Part shown: piece by piece, positions 32,646-44,287 of the stretch
Layout: every line of letters starts with the position of its first letter
Position numbering within the stretch: the first letter of the stretch is position 1
Assembly: GCA_003707065.3 (NCBI GenBank)
Contig: PPXM03000001.1
Span: 434,001-498,000 of the forward strand
Direction: 5' to 3'
Length of the DNA: 64,000 nt
DNA from: Trigonopsis variabilis
Lineage: Eukaryota > Ascomycota > Trigonopsidomycetes > Trigonopsidales > Trigonopsidaceae
Translations under genes and position numbers: made by a program
Notes under the pieces: model-generated
Databases searched by the model: none
What the model was told of the DNA's origin: nothing
What the model saw: only the letters and a program-made list of their open reading frames with translations

Positions 32646-34102
32646 TTATGGCTCGCAAAAAGCTCGGTAAATGACAAAGGGGCTTTCTTTGCCACGGAGA
32701 AAGAGATCTTGGCCCGCAGGTACAAAGTACGTATATCCATACTTCGCGACAGAGGCCTTGTGTTGATCAGCCAGCTCACCTTCTCCATTTGTAACAATAA
32801 CAATGCTTGGACCTCGAAATGCTCTGATATGCTCCGTCTGGCCCTTGCTAAGTTCAACGCGTAGCACAGAGAATTCCTCAATTGGTGGGTCATATAAGTC
32901 AGCTTTGCCATTTCCAGTTGCCCGAGAAAACGATTCAGTATCCATAATCTGATCAGCGACGGGATCATATGAATATGTAAGCATTGAAACCAGGGTGCTA
33001 ACATCTTTGAATTTTGGTGTAAATCCAGCGCGAACGACATTATCACTTGTAGCCATGCATTCCACAATGTCGCCGGAAATATATGCATGCGGAAGATCTG
33101 CCATAAGAAAAATAGCTTCACCGGGACGCAATTGACAGAAATTCAGCATGAGTGCACCACAGAATAAACCAATGTCGCCAGGAAACTGATCGTAAAGTTT
33201 GATAATCAAGTCTGCCAAATACTGCCCTCCAAATCGCCCACCAAAAGACCCTCTTTCCTTTTCAGCCCTCTGGACTAGATTTTTTGCTGCTTCAATAACC
33301 AAATTTTCATCAGCATTCATCAGCTTGCCAAATAATTTCTGTAGCTGTTTCTTATTGTTATTGATCATCTTTGAGTCACTGCTTAATTCCTCCCCGATGA
33401 CTTGAGAGACGAATTCCTTGGCACAATCTTTGCCCACCAAATCCACAAACTCAGGGATAGAATCAAGAAAACAAGAGATTTCCTCCAATGGACGAAATCC
33501 GCAAAACCCTTCAAAATCAGTCAACGCAATTGCCATCTCCGGTTTGTGATTGTCATCTGATATTAGCAATGTACACCTCGGACACCTGCCTGGGTAATGT
33601 TTAGGATCTCTTTCACGTAATTGACGAGCTAATCCCTTATTCGGATGAGCTTGGATCGACAGTGCCTTCTGTATGGAGAGAACTTTAAAGAGAAATGGTA
33701 GGCCTGGACCAAACTTATCAGTGACTTCCTTCGTGACATATTCTGGATGGTGCTGTAAAACTTCAGCTAACGTCGTATCAGTTCCGTGGATCTTTGAAGG
33801 AAGAGAGGGATGAGTGCCCATCCATAACTTGTCTTAGCTCAATTCATAGGTAATCACCCACTTCAGCATATGGTTTTGAATCATCTATATGGATTTGAGG
33901 ATTATTCCCAGCGGCCAATTTTGCAGCAGCACTAGAATGCCCAATTTTGCCTAGAAGTGATCAAGCTGGATCAACCAGCAGAAGACGCGGTCAGACATGC
34001 CAAAGAGTACAATAATTACCCCATGCGTATGATTGGAGGCCTGCAACGAATTAGAGCTGATATAAATCTCCACTTACCGCAATCTATTCGCAGAATGGTC
34101 AT
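32646..34102 (-). CDS. PMI40: Mannose-6-phosphate isomerase (type I PMI)
   Basis: Exons are 34102-34078, 34040-34020, 33950-33862 and 33827-32646. The last very probably contains a further 33-nt intron at 33589-33557. The enzyme is a zinc metalloenzyme that interconverts fructose-6-P and mannose-6-P for GDP-mannose, glycosylation and cell-wall mannan. The N-terminus CGLQSYAWGKIG is assembled over three exons. Zinc ligands are visible in SIQAHPNK and HKPEMAIA. GEAIFLMADLPHAYISGDIVE and SDNVVRAGFTPK complete the active site. Read without the extra intron, an 11-residue insert with CPRC splits the invariant YPDDNHKPE motif. Removing it gives 427 residues, close to the yeast length. Identification is firm. 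Confidence 0.95.
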
Positions 34103-34568
34103 GATGTTCCCCAGACCTGATCACAGGGAGGTGGTTTGTGGCTCCCTTCGTTTGTTTACCTAATCTGGATTTGTATCGCGAGCGACAGCCCAACCACGCC
34201 ATTGTTTTGATATCAGCCGATAAAAGTGTCGACTAAGCAATTTTCTGCTACTAAATGGGCTAGGTCTTATGATAATCAAGTTTGGAGCGGTATAAGATGT
34301 GTTCTGATGTTGGTCGCCGAGTTGTCTCTAAGTTCCTGACACGTGGACATGATCCATCATATTCACTCATAAACTCTCTAATGATCTAATTCAGTTAACT
34401 GGGTCAATTTCAGATCCTTGTATACTTCTTTTTCTCTTAAAGCTGCGAGATTATGACCTTTTGAGTAGTAGTCGTGGATTGTCGTAGCGGGTAGCCGAAG
34501 CTTGCTGCACTGTTTAAGGCCATTAAGCTGCCTACTTTCAGTTGAATTCTAGACTGATTGATTCGAGG
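34103..34568. other. Divergent promoter, PMI and dynactin p25
   Basis: 466 bases between two divergent start codons. No further gene is seen. Confidence 0.4.
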
Positions 34569-35243
34569 ATGTCTGAAGGATTTCGAATAACGGTACCAAT
34601 AATGACTATTGACATGACTAATTTAGTCTTCCGGCAATAAAGTATCTGTCAAGGCAAACCTACTGGGATTGGATGCGATCGTACTGTCTGGCAAGGTTGG
34701 TGAAATGCATCGCTTATTGCAGGTTTTCATTGCTGACGGTAGTCTATTATACATGCCCAGTCGACTATACGAGGAGATTTAAGGCAACAGGCTTCAAACG
34801 ATATAGCTATCAATATCGGGGAATATTTCATTCTTGGGACTGGATCCGAGTTACGTCCTCCATATCGCCAGTCAAAGTGGGTCTTTTTTTATGTGAATGA
34901 GCTTACTAGAAGATCTCATGGTATCATATACCTTCCTATGAGGGTCGGAGACTATGTGGCTATTGGTGACGGAAGTTTAGTTGAAGCAGCGAGTATTGGC
35001 AGCAGAGTCAAAATTGGCAAAAACTGTGTCATCGGAAAATGTGTGATTCTCATGGATTGTGTGATCGTCGATGATGAGTCTGTGATTCCTGATAACCTGG
35101 TGCTAGGCCCCTTTGTAAGGGTAGGCGGGAATCCTGCTCGTATCATAACTCAACTGCCAGAATCTTGTACGGAGTTTTTGGAAACCAATGCAATCGCGAG
35201 ATTATCAGAGAATCACTTGGAGCCTTTTATGCTATGGTCATGA
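34569..35243 (+). CDS. Dynactin subunit 5 (p25)
   Basis: Exons 34569-34592, 34627-34695, 34743-34876 and 34910-35243 join in phase to 186 residues. p25 is a left-handed beta-helix subunit of the dynactin pointed end, needed for dynein binding to early endosomes. The start MSEGFRITSSGNKVS, then LSGKSIIHAQSTIRGDLR across intron 2, match the family. RPPYRQSKRSHGIIYLPMRVGD across intron 3 matches too. The hexapeptide repeats continue as VEAASIGSRVKIGKNCVIGK and the C-terminus has PESCTEFLE. The 47-nt second intron was placed to preserve GKSII; an earlier acceptor in it breaks the frame. Identification is firm. Confidence 0.92.
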
Positions 35244-35453
35244 ATTTCACGCGGTAAGTGATAACGAGCTTCGCCTGAGTTGAACCGGCGAGCTATCTTG
35301 TGACCAAAGCAAATGCGTGATGATCATCTAATTTCCACTATCGTTCAAGTGTCTTTTATAACCCTTTCTGAGCCATAATCACTGATACTGCGAAACTCTA
35401 CTGTCTAACAATCATGACCACACGGATTCACGAGGCTAATATACAATGACTCA

Positions 35454-36242
35454 TCACCCTTGTTTTTGACAATTATCAGCCAACCATTCTAACGCTTCAA
35501 TTAGACCTTGGCCCGTTTTCGCTATAGTGGGCATAACAGCCCATGCTCCATTTGAATACGATTCTAGACTTAGTTCATGAGAAAGTTCATCAGGTGTTGC
35601 AGCTACCAGTTAATATGGATTGGCTTTTCTATTCTCACCATTCGGCAGATCTTGTTTGTTAGCCAAAACGAGGATCGGGCATGAATCTAAATCTGGCATT
35701 TTCAATAATCGAACAAGCTCCTGTCTTGCTAATTGTAGCCTATCTCGATCGGCACAGTCAACCACGTATATAAGTCCTTGAGCTCCTACTAGGTAATGCC
35801 TCCAAAGCCCTCGAATATGATCTTGTCCTCCAACGTCCTTTTTGTCAATATTAGCCAAAATCATGAGACAAACCCAGACTGTGAACTTTAGATTTTTGAA
35901 AGTAAGTTCCTCTATGTTGAATCCAACCGTAGGCAATGCGTCCACACTATTCTTAGCCCTATAGAGCCTAAAATCTTACTCTCGCCCCAGCCGCAACATG
36001 TATAATATCGCTACCGATTAGTCTCGATTACCAAATGATAAGGTTGATCAAACATACTCGTTTTGCCGGCGTTATCTAATCCCAGCATCAATATTCTATC
36101 GTTTTAGTCTGATGGATACTTGATTCTCACGTCATCTTGCGCCCTGAAGAGAATAACCTTCGCTATGTCATTAGAACGAATTCTCTGCTGAACGAACAAG
36201 CTTATCTGAAAATAATAGCCTCCTCCCTAAAGCATTTCCCAT
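35454..36242 (-). CDS. ARF-family small GTPase, N-myristoylated
   Basis: Seven exons (36242-36178, 36143-36120, 36095-36058, 36010-35980, 35946-35874, 35837-35639, 35602-35454) join in phase to 192 residues. The start MGNALGRRLLF carries the Gly-2 myristoylation site. ILMLGLDNAGKTT is the P-loop and PTVGFNIEEL is switch 1. VWDVGGQDHIRGLWRHY is switch 2, ANKQDLPNA the guanine motif. The C-terminus EALEWLADNCQKQG resembles ARF. It is a membrane-traffic GTPase of the ARF/ARL1 group, but the N-terminal insert of about ten residues (SDKLVRSAENSAQ) and divergent interswitch make the exact orthologue uncertain. Six introns in 193 codons, one of 24 nt, are striking. The first donor (GTTCTA) is the weakest join. 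Confidence 0.8.
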
Positions 36243-36816
36243 GATTGCCTTGAACAAAATCTAGAACGCGTTTTGTAACAGCTACAGCCACAGTAATTAA
36301 ACAAAGAAGGCCTAGCAACCTCGTCGGTTGACCTTGCACTACCTACATATAGTATTATTCTCAAAGACGATATGCCATCGAAAACAAAAGAGCAATGAAA
36401 TACTGGATAAATATTTTAGCTGAATGTCACAGCAGATGAATACCGTCTCTGCTGATAAGATAGACACGACCTTGCAGCCAAGAACCGTAACGGGAAACTT
36501 ATACAGCGCACCATCTCGAGACGAAATTAATTCATTTAAAAATCAGAGAATTTCGAGGTTTCGAAAATGTATGAAAAACTCGTTAATGCAAAATTTCGTT
36601 AGACTAATCCATAAATATAATTGAAGCTTCTTTGGAGACTTATTAAGATCTGGCAGAATTTTGAAGAACAATCGAAAGCGAAGTCCTTATGCATCATCTA
36701 TAAACTGAGAGAAATTGACTGTCCTGTTGAGAACACGGTCAATATGTGCGCAATCAGGATCATCGTCGGAACGTCAACTGATATCATCTTTTATAGCGTC
36801 CTGATGCTTCAGTAAT
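36243..36816. other. Intergenic
   Basis: 574 bases between the ARF-like start and the CDK8 stop. Two 64-66-codon plus-strand frames are not supported. An ACGCGT box lies at 36266-36271. Confidence 0.4.
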
Positions 36817-38120
36817 TCATTCCTTGCGGCGAGTAGATGACCCTATATCTTCAGACATCATCAACCGTTTTGTGGGGGGCTGGGAGGTAGACTTGATATT
36901 TACATCGTCTGAAGATATCCGTCGGCTTGGGTATTTGAATTTTTGATCTTCAAAACAGCTTGAAATTAGCAGTAAAGACAAAAGTAACTTACTTTCCGGA
37001 AAATTTAGGAGGATTTGAGAAATAAGGATGAAGTAAGGCTTGCTGAGCAGTCACTCTCTTCGCAGGATCATACTCAAACAACTTAGACAATAAGTCGAGG
37101 CCCTTCATATCACTAGCTCCTGTAGCATAGTACCACGATTTGAGATTATTGGGATAATTTTTCATACTCATCAAAGCAGGAAATTCAGGATAAGATGATA
37201 GGTCAGGCCACGAGGTTTCTGTTGAAGTGCTGTTAATAAACCGTAATAAAGATGGTGAAAGTTAAACTTACTTGAAGGCGTACCCAAGACCTCAATTATC
37301 TTTTGAACTTGATTTCTTTGAAACGGAACGTTTTTCTTATTACCAAGCTTTTCCTCCTCGCCCTTGAATATGGGCCTTAAGGCCAGTAGCTCTGCAAAAA
37401 TGCACCCTACTGCCCACATATCTTGCGACTGTCAGAAAATTTACTGATACACTTACCTATAGCAGGGGTATAATGCTTAGATCCAAATAACAACTCAGGA
37501 GCACGATACCAGATCGTCACCACTAGTTTATCACCCAAATAAAGGCTCTGTATGGGTTTCTGAAAGATCCTAGCTAAACCCAAATCTCCTATTTTAACCA
37601 CTCCTTCAATAGTAACCATGATATTAGCAGGCTTCAGATCGCGATGCAGAACCCAATTTTGGTGCAAATAAGACACACCATTTAACAGCTGCCACAAAAT
37701 TGACTTTACCGTGCTTTCTGGTATAGCTCGTACTTCAGGATGAGAATGACAATGAACAATTCGCAGGAGATCATACTCAGCAAATTCGAAAATCATAAAG
37801 ATATAAGAATCTTCAAGAACAACCTCTATCAATTTAGAGATGTTTCTATGGTGGCTCAATTCTCGACATAATGCCATTTCTCGACAAGCTGATTGCGAAA
37901 TTCCAGTATAATGCACTACATCGCCATCTTTTCCTTCAACTTTAAACTTTTTAATCGCGTATTCGGCCGTATTATTCGGATCTCGCGATTTCGCCTTGAA
38001 TACTCGCCCATAGGTACCGGCAGCTATATATCCTATGATTTCATATCTCTCTAGTAGCCGTCTTCGATTTTCATTCTTTCGATTATAATATAGGTCCATC
38101 AAGGACCGTTTTGAAGCCAT
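36817..38120 (-). CDS. SSN3: Cyclin-dependent kinase 8 (Srb10/Ssn3), Mediator kinase module
   Basis: Exons 38120-37457, 37421-37272, 37218-36993 and 36958-36817 join in phase to 393 residues. The kinase module with cyclin C, Med12 and Med13 represses or tunes RNA polymerase II. Visible motifs are the glycine loop [16 protein letters not shown], and the CDK8-type helix [17 protein letters not shown] in place of PSTAIRE. Also present are [11 protein letters not shown] and the activation segment DLGLARIF with no conserved T-loop threonine. [20 protein letters not shown] is CDK8-specific. The C-terminus ([23 protein letters not shown]) follows the family. CDK8 usually reads DMG or DLG at the magnesium motif, so the DLG here is normal. 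Identification is firm. Confidence 0.93.
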
Positions 38121-38418
38121 AATGTGGCTGCCACGGCAGACGGTAGCAGACTATTGTCAACAGAAGTGTTACCCAAGAGCGTTCGTTGCAACTGGTTTGA
38201 TAAGTCGGCTTACCTCAGTTCCAAAGATCCTTACTCGACAATATCCTTATATACTATCTTGAAGTTACTGTTGTAAAGCACATGTCTTGCTAGTTAGAAG
38301 CTAGCCGATTGGGTGGGTTCGCGGGAGAAATCGTGCTCTACGCATTTAAAGAAGGAGACGTCTCTCGCGCTTCTAATAAACTAAGCGAGTGCCTGAGAAA
38401 AAAATTTGTCTTTCATAT

Positions 38419-40532
38419 TCAGCATGGTTGCGTATAATTCGTAGGGAAACATCCCGTGACTCCATTTAACTCCCCTTCTGACCACCCGTCTCCTGAATCT
38501 TCCCGCAACAATGTGATTTTATCTCCCTCATTGATAGACAATTCAGCTGGAGACCGTGCCGCATAGTCATAAAGTGCAACAACATATTTTATCTTTTTTC
38601 CACCCCTCTTAGGAGCAACTGCCGGACCTTTACGGCGACCACTGAAGATCGAAGACGAGAAGGATGATATGGATAAGGAACGGCTATTATCCACCGCAAT
38701 ATATGAAGCAGGTACAACACCTTGTTGATCTCCAATTCGGGCAATTATCCAACCTGATCCGTCGTCAGGCTGAACTACGACCATGGATTCGCCTTCTGAT
38801 AAAGCAAGCTCACCGTCTCCTGTTGGTGTATAATCATATAAAGCCTTAGCCATGACTTCATTTCCTGACGACACTGAAGAACCATCGGTTTTCGCTATTT
38901 CTCCGGGACAAGGTGTAGTGACATTCAGCTCACACTTAGTATGACAAGAATATCCGCACTCTTTGCATTTTTTCCCTCTAGCATGCAATCCAAATAACTT
39001 ACCACCACACAAGTCACAGTCGACTGGAATCTTAAAGAAATGTGAATGCCAATTATGAGGCTTACCTCCTCCAGAGATGTCTCCAATTGATATGCCAACC
39101 GTATCAATTTCCACTTCTGCTGCAACTCTGGAGCTGTCAGGAGCGATGAGACCAACTTGCTCCTTTATTAATCTTGATAAGACCTCATCATAATTTCCTT
39201 TTTTAGGATCCAACAAAACTTCTTCCTTTTTTGCAGTCAAATCGTCGATAGATTGACGTCTATTATTAACAATCTGTTTATATTTTTCAAGTTCATCGCG
39301 GGATTTGGCAAGTTTATTCCTTAGATATCCTATAGCATTATCGTCGGTAACCATAGCTTCATCTTCATGCCAGATTGGACTAGGCTCATAGGTAAAGTCT
39401 TTAGGAGGAGTCCAGTTTTGAACGATATTGTGTCTCAAAAACATGTTTGAATCAAGAGTGGGATCATTACGTTTGACCAGAGAATCAGAATCAGCAAGAT
39501 GTGCTTTACATCTATCATAAGATGCCTGCTCTAATGATGACGCATGGATCCAAATCCCATTTAGCCTCTTCACGCGTCCTTCATTAAGATCTTGGAGATT
39601 CTAAAAAGGGTCAACTTTGAACGTTTGCAATTAACTTACATTGAGTAATTCCGGTATATCCTCAAAGTAATATTTATCTTTAATTCGATTCGCAATATTG
39701 ACCAGTATCAGGTAAGAATTCTAACTGATTAGCATCATAAAAATATTGGACATACTTTAGCATTGTTCATATCGATTGTAGCTGACTCATAATTCTTCTG
39801 ATATTTCGACTAAAGTCAGAGTGAAGAAGTCTACATACAAACTTTCGAGGAATTTTTTTGGGTCTTGATTCGAGCATTTTCCATATTTTGGCAAGCCGAA
39901 TCATAGTTTGTTTTGCCCTGGTCTCAGTTTCGAGCATTCTGAGATCACTTACGTGCTTCAGGTCTGAGTAATATTTATCTCGGACTTCCACCACCTTATG
40001 ATCATATAATTCGTACTAAATGATTAGAAAATTGAAGAGATATGAAATAAATACTTCTTTGCGAAAAATCTCCAGCCGTGAAGCCATTGATTTGGTTCTG
40101 TCGGCGATTTGGATAGAGAATTCATTAGACAGTCGCTCTTTTTCTTTCGCAATCTTATCAGTATCCTGCAATATTTCATTCCACGCGACACAAGATGCAC
40201 TTTCCAATGATCCAGGAGTCATTTGAGGCGTATCCCCAACACTGAGCGAGGTGCTTTTCTTGACTTTCAATTCGCTAAATCTTCGCACCAGGCTCTGCAG
40301 TTTTGCTGCATATTCCTTTTCAATTGATGCCCTCTCTCTGTAAAAAGCTTGGACGTCGTCGAGAAACTTGATTCCATTTCGGACCTGAGCGGTAAGTCCT
40401 AGTCATAGTCAAGAAAATACCCAGCCGTCGACCGGCTTAAATCCATCCTGGCATTAGCATATTTTCATATTAGTCTATACTTACATATAAATCAGCTCCA
40501 AAACTGACTGCAGTTGACGCTTCTTCAGCCAT
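38419..40532 (-). CDS. BZZ1: Bzz1-like F-BAR, C1 and double SH3 protein
   Basis: Seven exons (40532-40485, 40384-40055, 40015-39953, 39917-39843, 39809-39756, 39720-39640, 39600-38419) give 610 residues. Bzz1 recruits WASP/Las17 and bends membrane at actin patches during endocytosis. The F-BAR domain covers about residues 1-290 (GIKFLDDVQAFYRERASIEK, DMNNAKNSYLILVNIANRIK). A coil follows. The C1 zinc finger (HNWHSHFFKIPVDCDLCGG to HTKC) lies near residues 395-445. Two SH3 domains, ALYDYTPTGDGELAL and ALYDYAARSPAELS, end the protein. The frame between 39994 and 39767 is misleading unspliced; splicing restores the F-BAR helix. Domain order matches Bzz1 of filamentous fungi and fission yeast. 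Confidence 0.92.
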
Positions 40533-41098
40533 TATCAAGCCAACTGTTACACGCTGGCCCACTCTGATATCGGTCGATAAGCGTAGCAACGACTTTCATT
40601 CTACTACTTACTCCACACCGTCTGCTTTAATAAGTCTACAGAGGCCTAAAGTCGTCTATTCTTTAGTACGAGTTGTTTGTCGATTGAGGATTTATAGAAT
40701 ATGAAGAGAGCCGTTTGCGGTCCAGCTTATAATTCTATTTCTATTTGTCGATTTTAGCATATTCTACAAAGCTGACACTCTACTTTATACTGATCACTAG
40801 ATAGATGTGTGTTTCATTTGAATGTGCTTTAATGTGACTTGAAAAAATTCCCTTGTAATCGACCTTGCTAATTCTTCCTTCCAATTTTAAATCAGGAAAT
40901 TTTCTGGAGCCAGACCCCACTAACCCTGCAAGTCATAGAGACAAAAAAAGCAAACACATGTAGTGTCCAGAAAGAAAGAGAACAAAAACAAACCAGCAAC
41001 GTGCGAGAACATTTAGTCGAGTCTTTGTCGACTTGATACAGTAGTAACGGGTGGTTTCTTCAAGTATCACTTCCCTTGTCCAAAGTCTTTCTTCAGCA
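40533..41098. other. Divergent promoter, BZZ1 and DBP5
   Basis: 566 bases between divergent start codons. Nothing else is recognised. Confidence 0.4.
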
Positions 41099-42886
41099 AT
41101 GTCTGACTGGAGCAGTCTTGAAAATGCAATCAGTACTGCCGATCTTCTTAATGATCCGAAAAAAGATGATGATAAGCCTGCTTTCAAGCTGAACTCTTCG
41201 AAGGATGACGCAAAGTCTCCAGACAAGCCCCTCAGTGGTGACTTTTCTTTCAACTTCGCTCAGGGAGAGCAAAGCGCTTTAAAGAGCTCATCCACCGCGC
41301 CTGCTTTCACGCTGAACTCTTCGAAGGATGACGCAAAGTCTCCAGGCAAGCCCCTCAGTGGTGGCTTTTCTTTCAACTTCACCCAGGGAGAGCAAAGCGC
41401 TTTAAAGAACTCATCCACTGCACCTGCTAAATCTGAGCCCGAAGTGAAGAAAGAGAGCGATAGCTGGAATGCTTTGGAACAGCAGGCGTTCCAAACTGAA
41501 ACGTTTCAGCAAAAGAACCAAAGAGAAAATCAATGGTGGAAAGAAGACAAACAGCCTGTTGCCGTTGAAGTTACTCCCATTAACTCAGGCAAAGAAGAAA
41601 AATCAGATGAGCCCGCTAAAGATAGTGAGGGAATCATAAAGAATACCCACCGTGTACAAGTTAAGCTTGCAGATTTGCAATCTGATGAGACTTCTCCTTT
41701 GTACTCGATTAAAAAGTTTGAAGAATTGGGTCTTAGTGAAGAGCTGCTAAAAGGAGTCTATTCAATGGGCTTTCAGAAACCATCAAAGATTCAAGAAAGT
41801 GCTCTTCCTTTGTTAATCTGTAATCCTCCCAGAAATATGATTGGACAAAGTCAATCAGGTACCGGAAAAACTGCCGCTTTTGTTCTAACGATGTTATCTC
41901 GCGTCGATCCTAATGTGAATGAAGTCCAAGCGCTCTGTCTTGCGCCTTCTCGAGAGCTTGCCCGGCAAATCATGGATGTCATTCATGAAATGGGTAAATT
42001 TACCAATATTAAGTCTGCATTTGCCATTCCTCAGAGTTATGAGCGAGGGGCGCTCTTCAAGTCACATATTGTTGTCGGTACTCCAGGAACTACCCTTGAT
42101 CTTATCCGAAGACGTCAGTTGAATCCCAAGACAGTCAAAGTATTTGTTTTAGATGAGGCTGATAATATGTTGGATCAGCAAGGTCTAGGCGAACAATGTA
42201 TCCGAGTGAGGAACTTGCTTGAGCCTTCCTGCCAGTTGGTTCTCTTTAGTGCCACTTTCACCGATGAAGTTAGAGAATATGCTGAGTATGTTGTTCCTAA
42301 TGCTAATCAAATCTCTCTGAAAGTTGAGGAACTTAATGTTGATGCTATCAAGCAGCTTTACATGGACTGCGATGATGAAGCCGGTAAATACGATGCATTG
42401 ATCAACCTGTACGGCCTCCTAACAATTGGCTCCTCTATTATCTTTGTGCGAACGAGAGAAACAGCAGATGAAATTTTCCGCCGAATGACTGCTGAAGGCC
42501 ACACTGTCTCTGCTCTGCATGGAGCTTACGAGGGTGCCGAACGTGATAAATTGATTGATGAATTCCGTTCAGGTCGGTCCAAGGTCCTCATTACTACCAA
42601 TGTCCTTGCTCGTGGTATCGATGTTGCTTCAGTATCTATGGTGGTGAATTATGATGTTCCCACCCTCGCAGACTCTCGTGTGCCAGATCCTCAGACTTAT
42701 CTTCATCGTATTGGTCGTACCGGACGGTTCGGTCGAGTTGGCGTTTCTGTCACGTTTGTACATGATCATCAATCTTGGCAGCAATTACGAGATATCCAAG
42801 ATTATTTTGGAATTGAAATGATTCGTCTTCCAAGTGACAATTGGGATGAGGTTGAAGAGATTGTCAAGTCTGTCATTAAAAACTAA
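41099..42886 (+). CDS. DBP5: DEAD-box helicase Dbp5/DDX19, mRNA export
   Basis: A single exon encodes 595 residues. Dbp5 remodels mRNPs at the cytoplasmic face of the nuclear pore with Gle1 and IP6, and also acts in translation termination. Motifs are the Q-motif [45 protein letters not shown] and [11 protein letters not shown]. The first 40 or so residues plus a long linker are extended compared with yeast (482 residues). They contain two tandem 41-residue repeats, each with an FSFNF core (residues about 27-108). The ATG is at 41099; the frame upstream of it has only GTG. No intron is seen, unlike the neighbours. Confidence 0.93.
   Translation: MSDWSSLENAISTADLLNDPKKDDDKPAFKLNSSKDDAKSPDKPLSGDFSFNFAQGEQSALKSSSTAPAFTLNSSKDDAKSPGKPLSGGFSFNFTQGEQSALKNSSTAPAKSEPEVKKESDSWNALEQQAFQTETFQQKNQRENQWWKEDKQPVAVEVTPINSGKEEKSDEPAKDSEGIIKNTHRVQVKLADLQSDETSPLYSIKKFEELGLSEELLKGVYSMGFQKPSKIQESALPLLICNPPRNMIGQSQSGTGKTAAFVLTMLSRVDPNVNEVQALCLAPSRELARQIMDVIHEMGKFTNIKSAFAIPQSYERGALFKSHIVVGTPGTTLDLIRRRQLNPKTVKVFVLDEADNMLDQQGLGEQCIRVRNLLEPSCQLVLFSATFTDEVREYAEYVVPNANQISLKVEELNVDAIKQLYMDCDDEAGKYDALINLYGLLTIGSSIIFVRTRETADEIFRRMTAEGHTVSALHGAYEGAERDKLIDEFRSGRSKVLITTNVLARGIDVASVSMVVNYDVPTLADSRVPDPQTYLHRIGRTGRFGRVGVSVTFVHDHQSWQQLRDIQDYFGIEMIRLPSDNWDEVEEIVKSVIKN
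41177..41422 (+). repeat. Two tandem 123-bp units inside DBP5
   Basis: Unit 1 at 41177-41299 and unit 2 at 41300-41422 encode 41 residues each ([18 protein letters not shown]... and [18 protein letters not shown]...). They differ at five amino acids, and by eye at only about ten bases, so the duplication looks recent or homogenised. Confidence 0.9.
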
Positions 42887-43020
42887 TCTCTGTATGCTAG
42901 GTAGAGGAATAAGTGGACGAGCTGAGCGCCGTAAAGTATCAGTCTGTAGGAGATTCGTCGTTGTCATCATTTTGGTCGTTTCTATCCGTCAGTCAGTTCC
43001 GGCGAGCTTCTCGGAATCAA

Positions 43021-43821
43021 ATGGAGGTACACGATGAAGGGCAGGTCCCTGATCACGTAATTACTGAAAAGACACAGCTTTCACCGCATCTGCATAAGTT
43101 TTGGAGCCGGAGAAAGTCTCTTTTCTCTCAGTTTGATGAGGGATTTTGGATGAACGAAGCAGCATGGTTTAGTATTACTCCGGAAGATTTGGCAAAGGAG
43201 ATAGCCATCGGGTTTGAAAATAAAATATCAAAGTCAATGAGGCCTTTAGAGCATCGTGGTCGAGTGTTTATAGTTGATGCCTTTGCCGGAGTCGGGGGAA
43301 ATCTCATTCAGTTTGCACGAATGGCGAATGATCTGATGAAAAATTATCCACACTTGCAAGTGACTATTATTGGATTTGAAAACGATTACGAGACTTTTGC
43401 GTGTTTGGAGCATAATGTGGAATGCTTTGCGGAGGGAGGAGCTAACCTGGGCTTAATTCTATGTCACAGGGATTACTTCGAAAGTATTGGCTGGCTCTGG
43501 AACTTGCTAAACGATTATGACGTTGACCATTCTTCGGTATATGCCTTTTTGAGTCCTCCCTGGGGTGGACCTAGTTATCGGGTTTACGATGTTTTCGATA
43601 TTGATGAGCACATGGATGAATACAATGTGAATACGCTGTTGAGAGAAACTCGAAAATATACCGATAATGTGATGATATATCTTCCGAAAACTTCAAATTT
43701 GCATGGTCTCCTGGGCCATCAAACATTGGTTGATCCGAATAGACTAGAGGTCAATTATTTGTTTAGCAGAGGAAAATGCTTGGCTCTTACGGCATCATAC
43801 GGAAGCCTAGCAAATGGCTAA
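43021..43821 (+). CDS. TGS1: Trimethylguanosine synthase Tgs1
   Basis: The frame encodes 266 residues from the ATG at 43021. Tgs1 hypermethylates the m7G cap of snRNAs and snoRNAs in nucleolus and Cajal bodies. Motifs are the substrate-side WFSITPEDLAKEIA, the SAM-binding VDAFAGVGGNLIQFA, the acidic FENDYET and the catalytic SPPWGGPSYR with the key tryptophan. The frame is open for 36 codons upstream (from 42913, GTG) without an ATG, so a spliced 5' exon is possible but not needed. The start lies 134 bp after the DBP5 stop on the same strand. The length fits fungal Tgs1 (about 240-315). Confidence 0.92.
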   Translation: MEVHDEGQVPDHVITEKTQLSPHLHKFWSRRKSLFSQFDEGFWMNEAAWFSITPEDLAKEIAIGFENKISKSMRPLEHRGRVFIVDAFAGVGGNLIQFARMANDLMKNYPHLQVTIIGFENDYETFACLEHNVECFAEGGANLGLILCHRDYFESIGWLWNLLNDYDVDHSSVYAFLSPPWGGPSYRVYDVFDIDEHMDEYNVNTLLRETRKYTDNVMIYLPKTSNLHGLLGHQTLVDPNRLEVNYLFSRGKCLALTASYGSLANG

Positions 43822-43868
43822 TTGTTGGCAATTCTGAACGATTTAATGTCATTATGCTATTGTCATAC

Positions 43869-43900
<32 letters not shown>

Positions 43901-44287
43901 TTAGTGAGTGTTCTTGGTGTACTGTCGGATATGAATTGCTGAAAGCTTGATAGTCGACCTATGCCAGTCCATCCATTCCTAATGTCCTGTACACTCATAT
44001 AATTTTATTCGTCATCTTTATTATTAGTTCCTTTTTTTGCCAAATTTTCTTAAAGCCCGTTAGATTCCTTCTCCAGCGCTTTTACTCTGTCTCAAGCGAC
44101 TGCTCCATGATTCTATGACACTTTTTATATAATAGCTATCGTCCATCTGTTTTAATTGTTATATTCTACTTCTTTGTATGCCTCCCTGAGTAATTCAACA
44201 ATCGATAGAGCCAACAACAGTAACGGCGTCGCGACCCCCTTTCCTGGTGGTACACACGACAGGTTAGCTTGCTATACTGCAATCGTC
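43822..44287. other. Intergenic with heptamer repeat
   Basis: 466 bases between TGS1 and GOS1. It holds the TACTGTC repeat listed separately; otherwise it is pyrimidine-rich leader sequence before GOS1. Confidence 0.4.
43871..43898 (+). repeat. Four tandem TACTGTC heptamers
   Basis: Four exact copies of TACTGTC lie head to tail in the TGS1 3' flank. Confidence 0.9.

Noticed and set aside
36424-36815. Two 64-66-codon plus-strand frames between the ARF-like gene and CDK8
   Set aside because: AT-rich, no splice support, no recognisable motif; probably chance.
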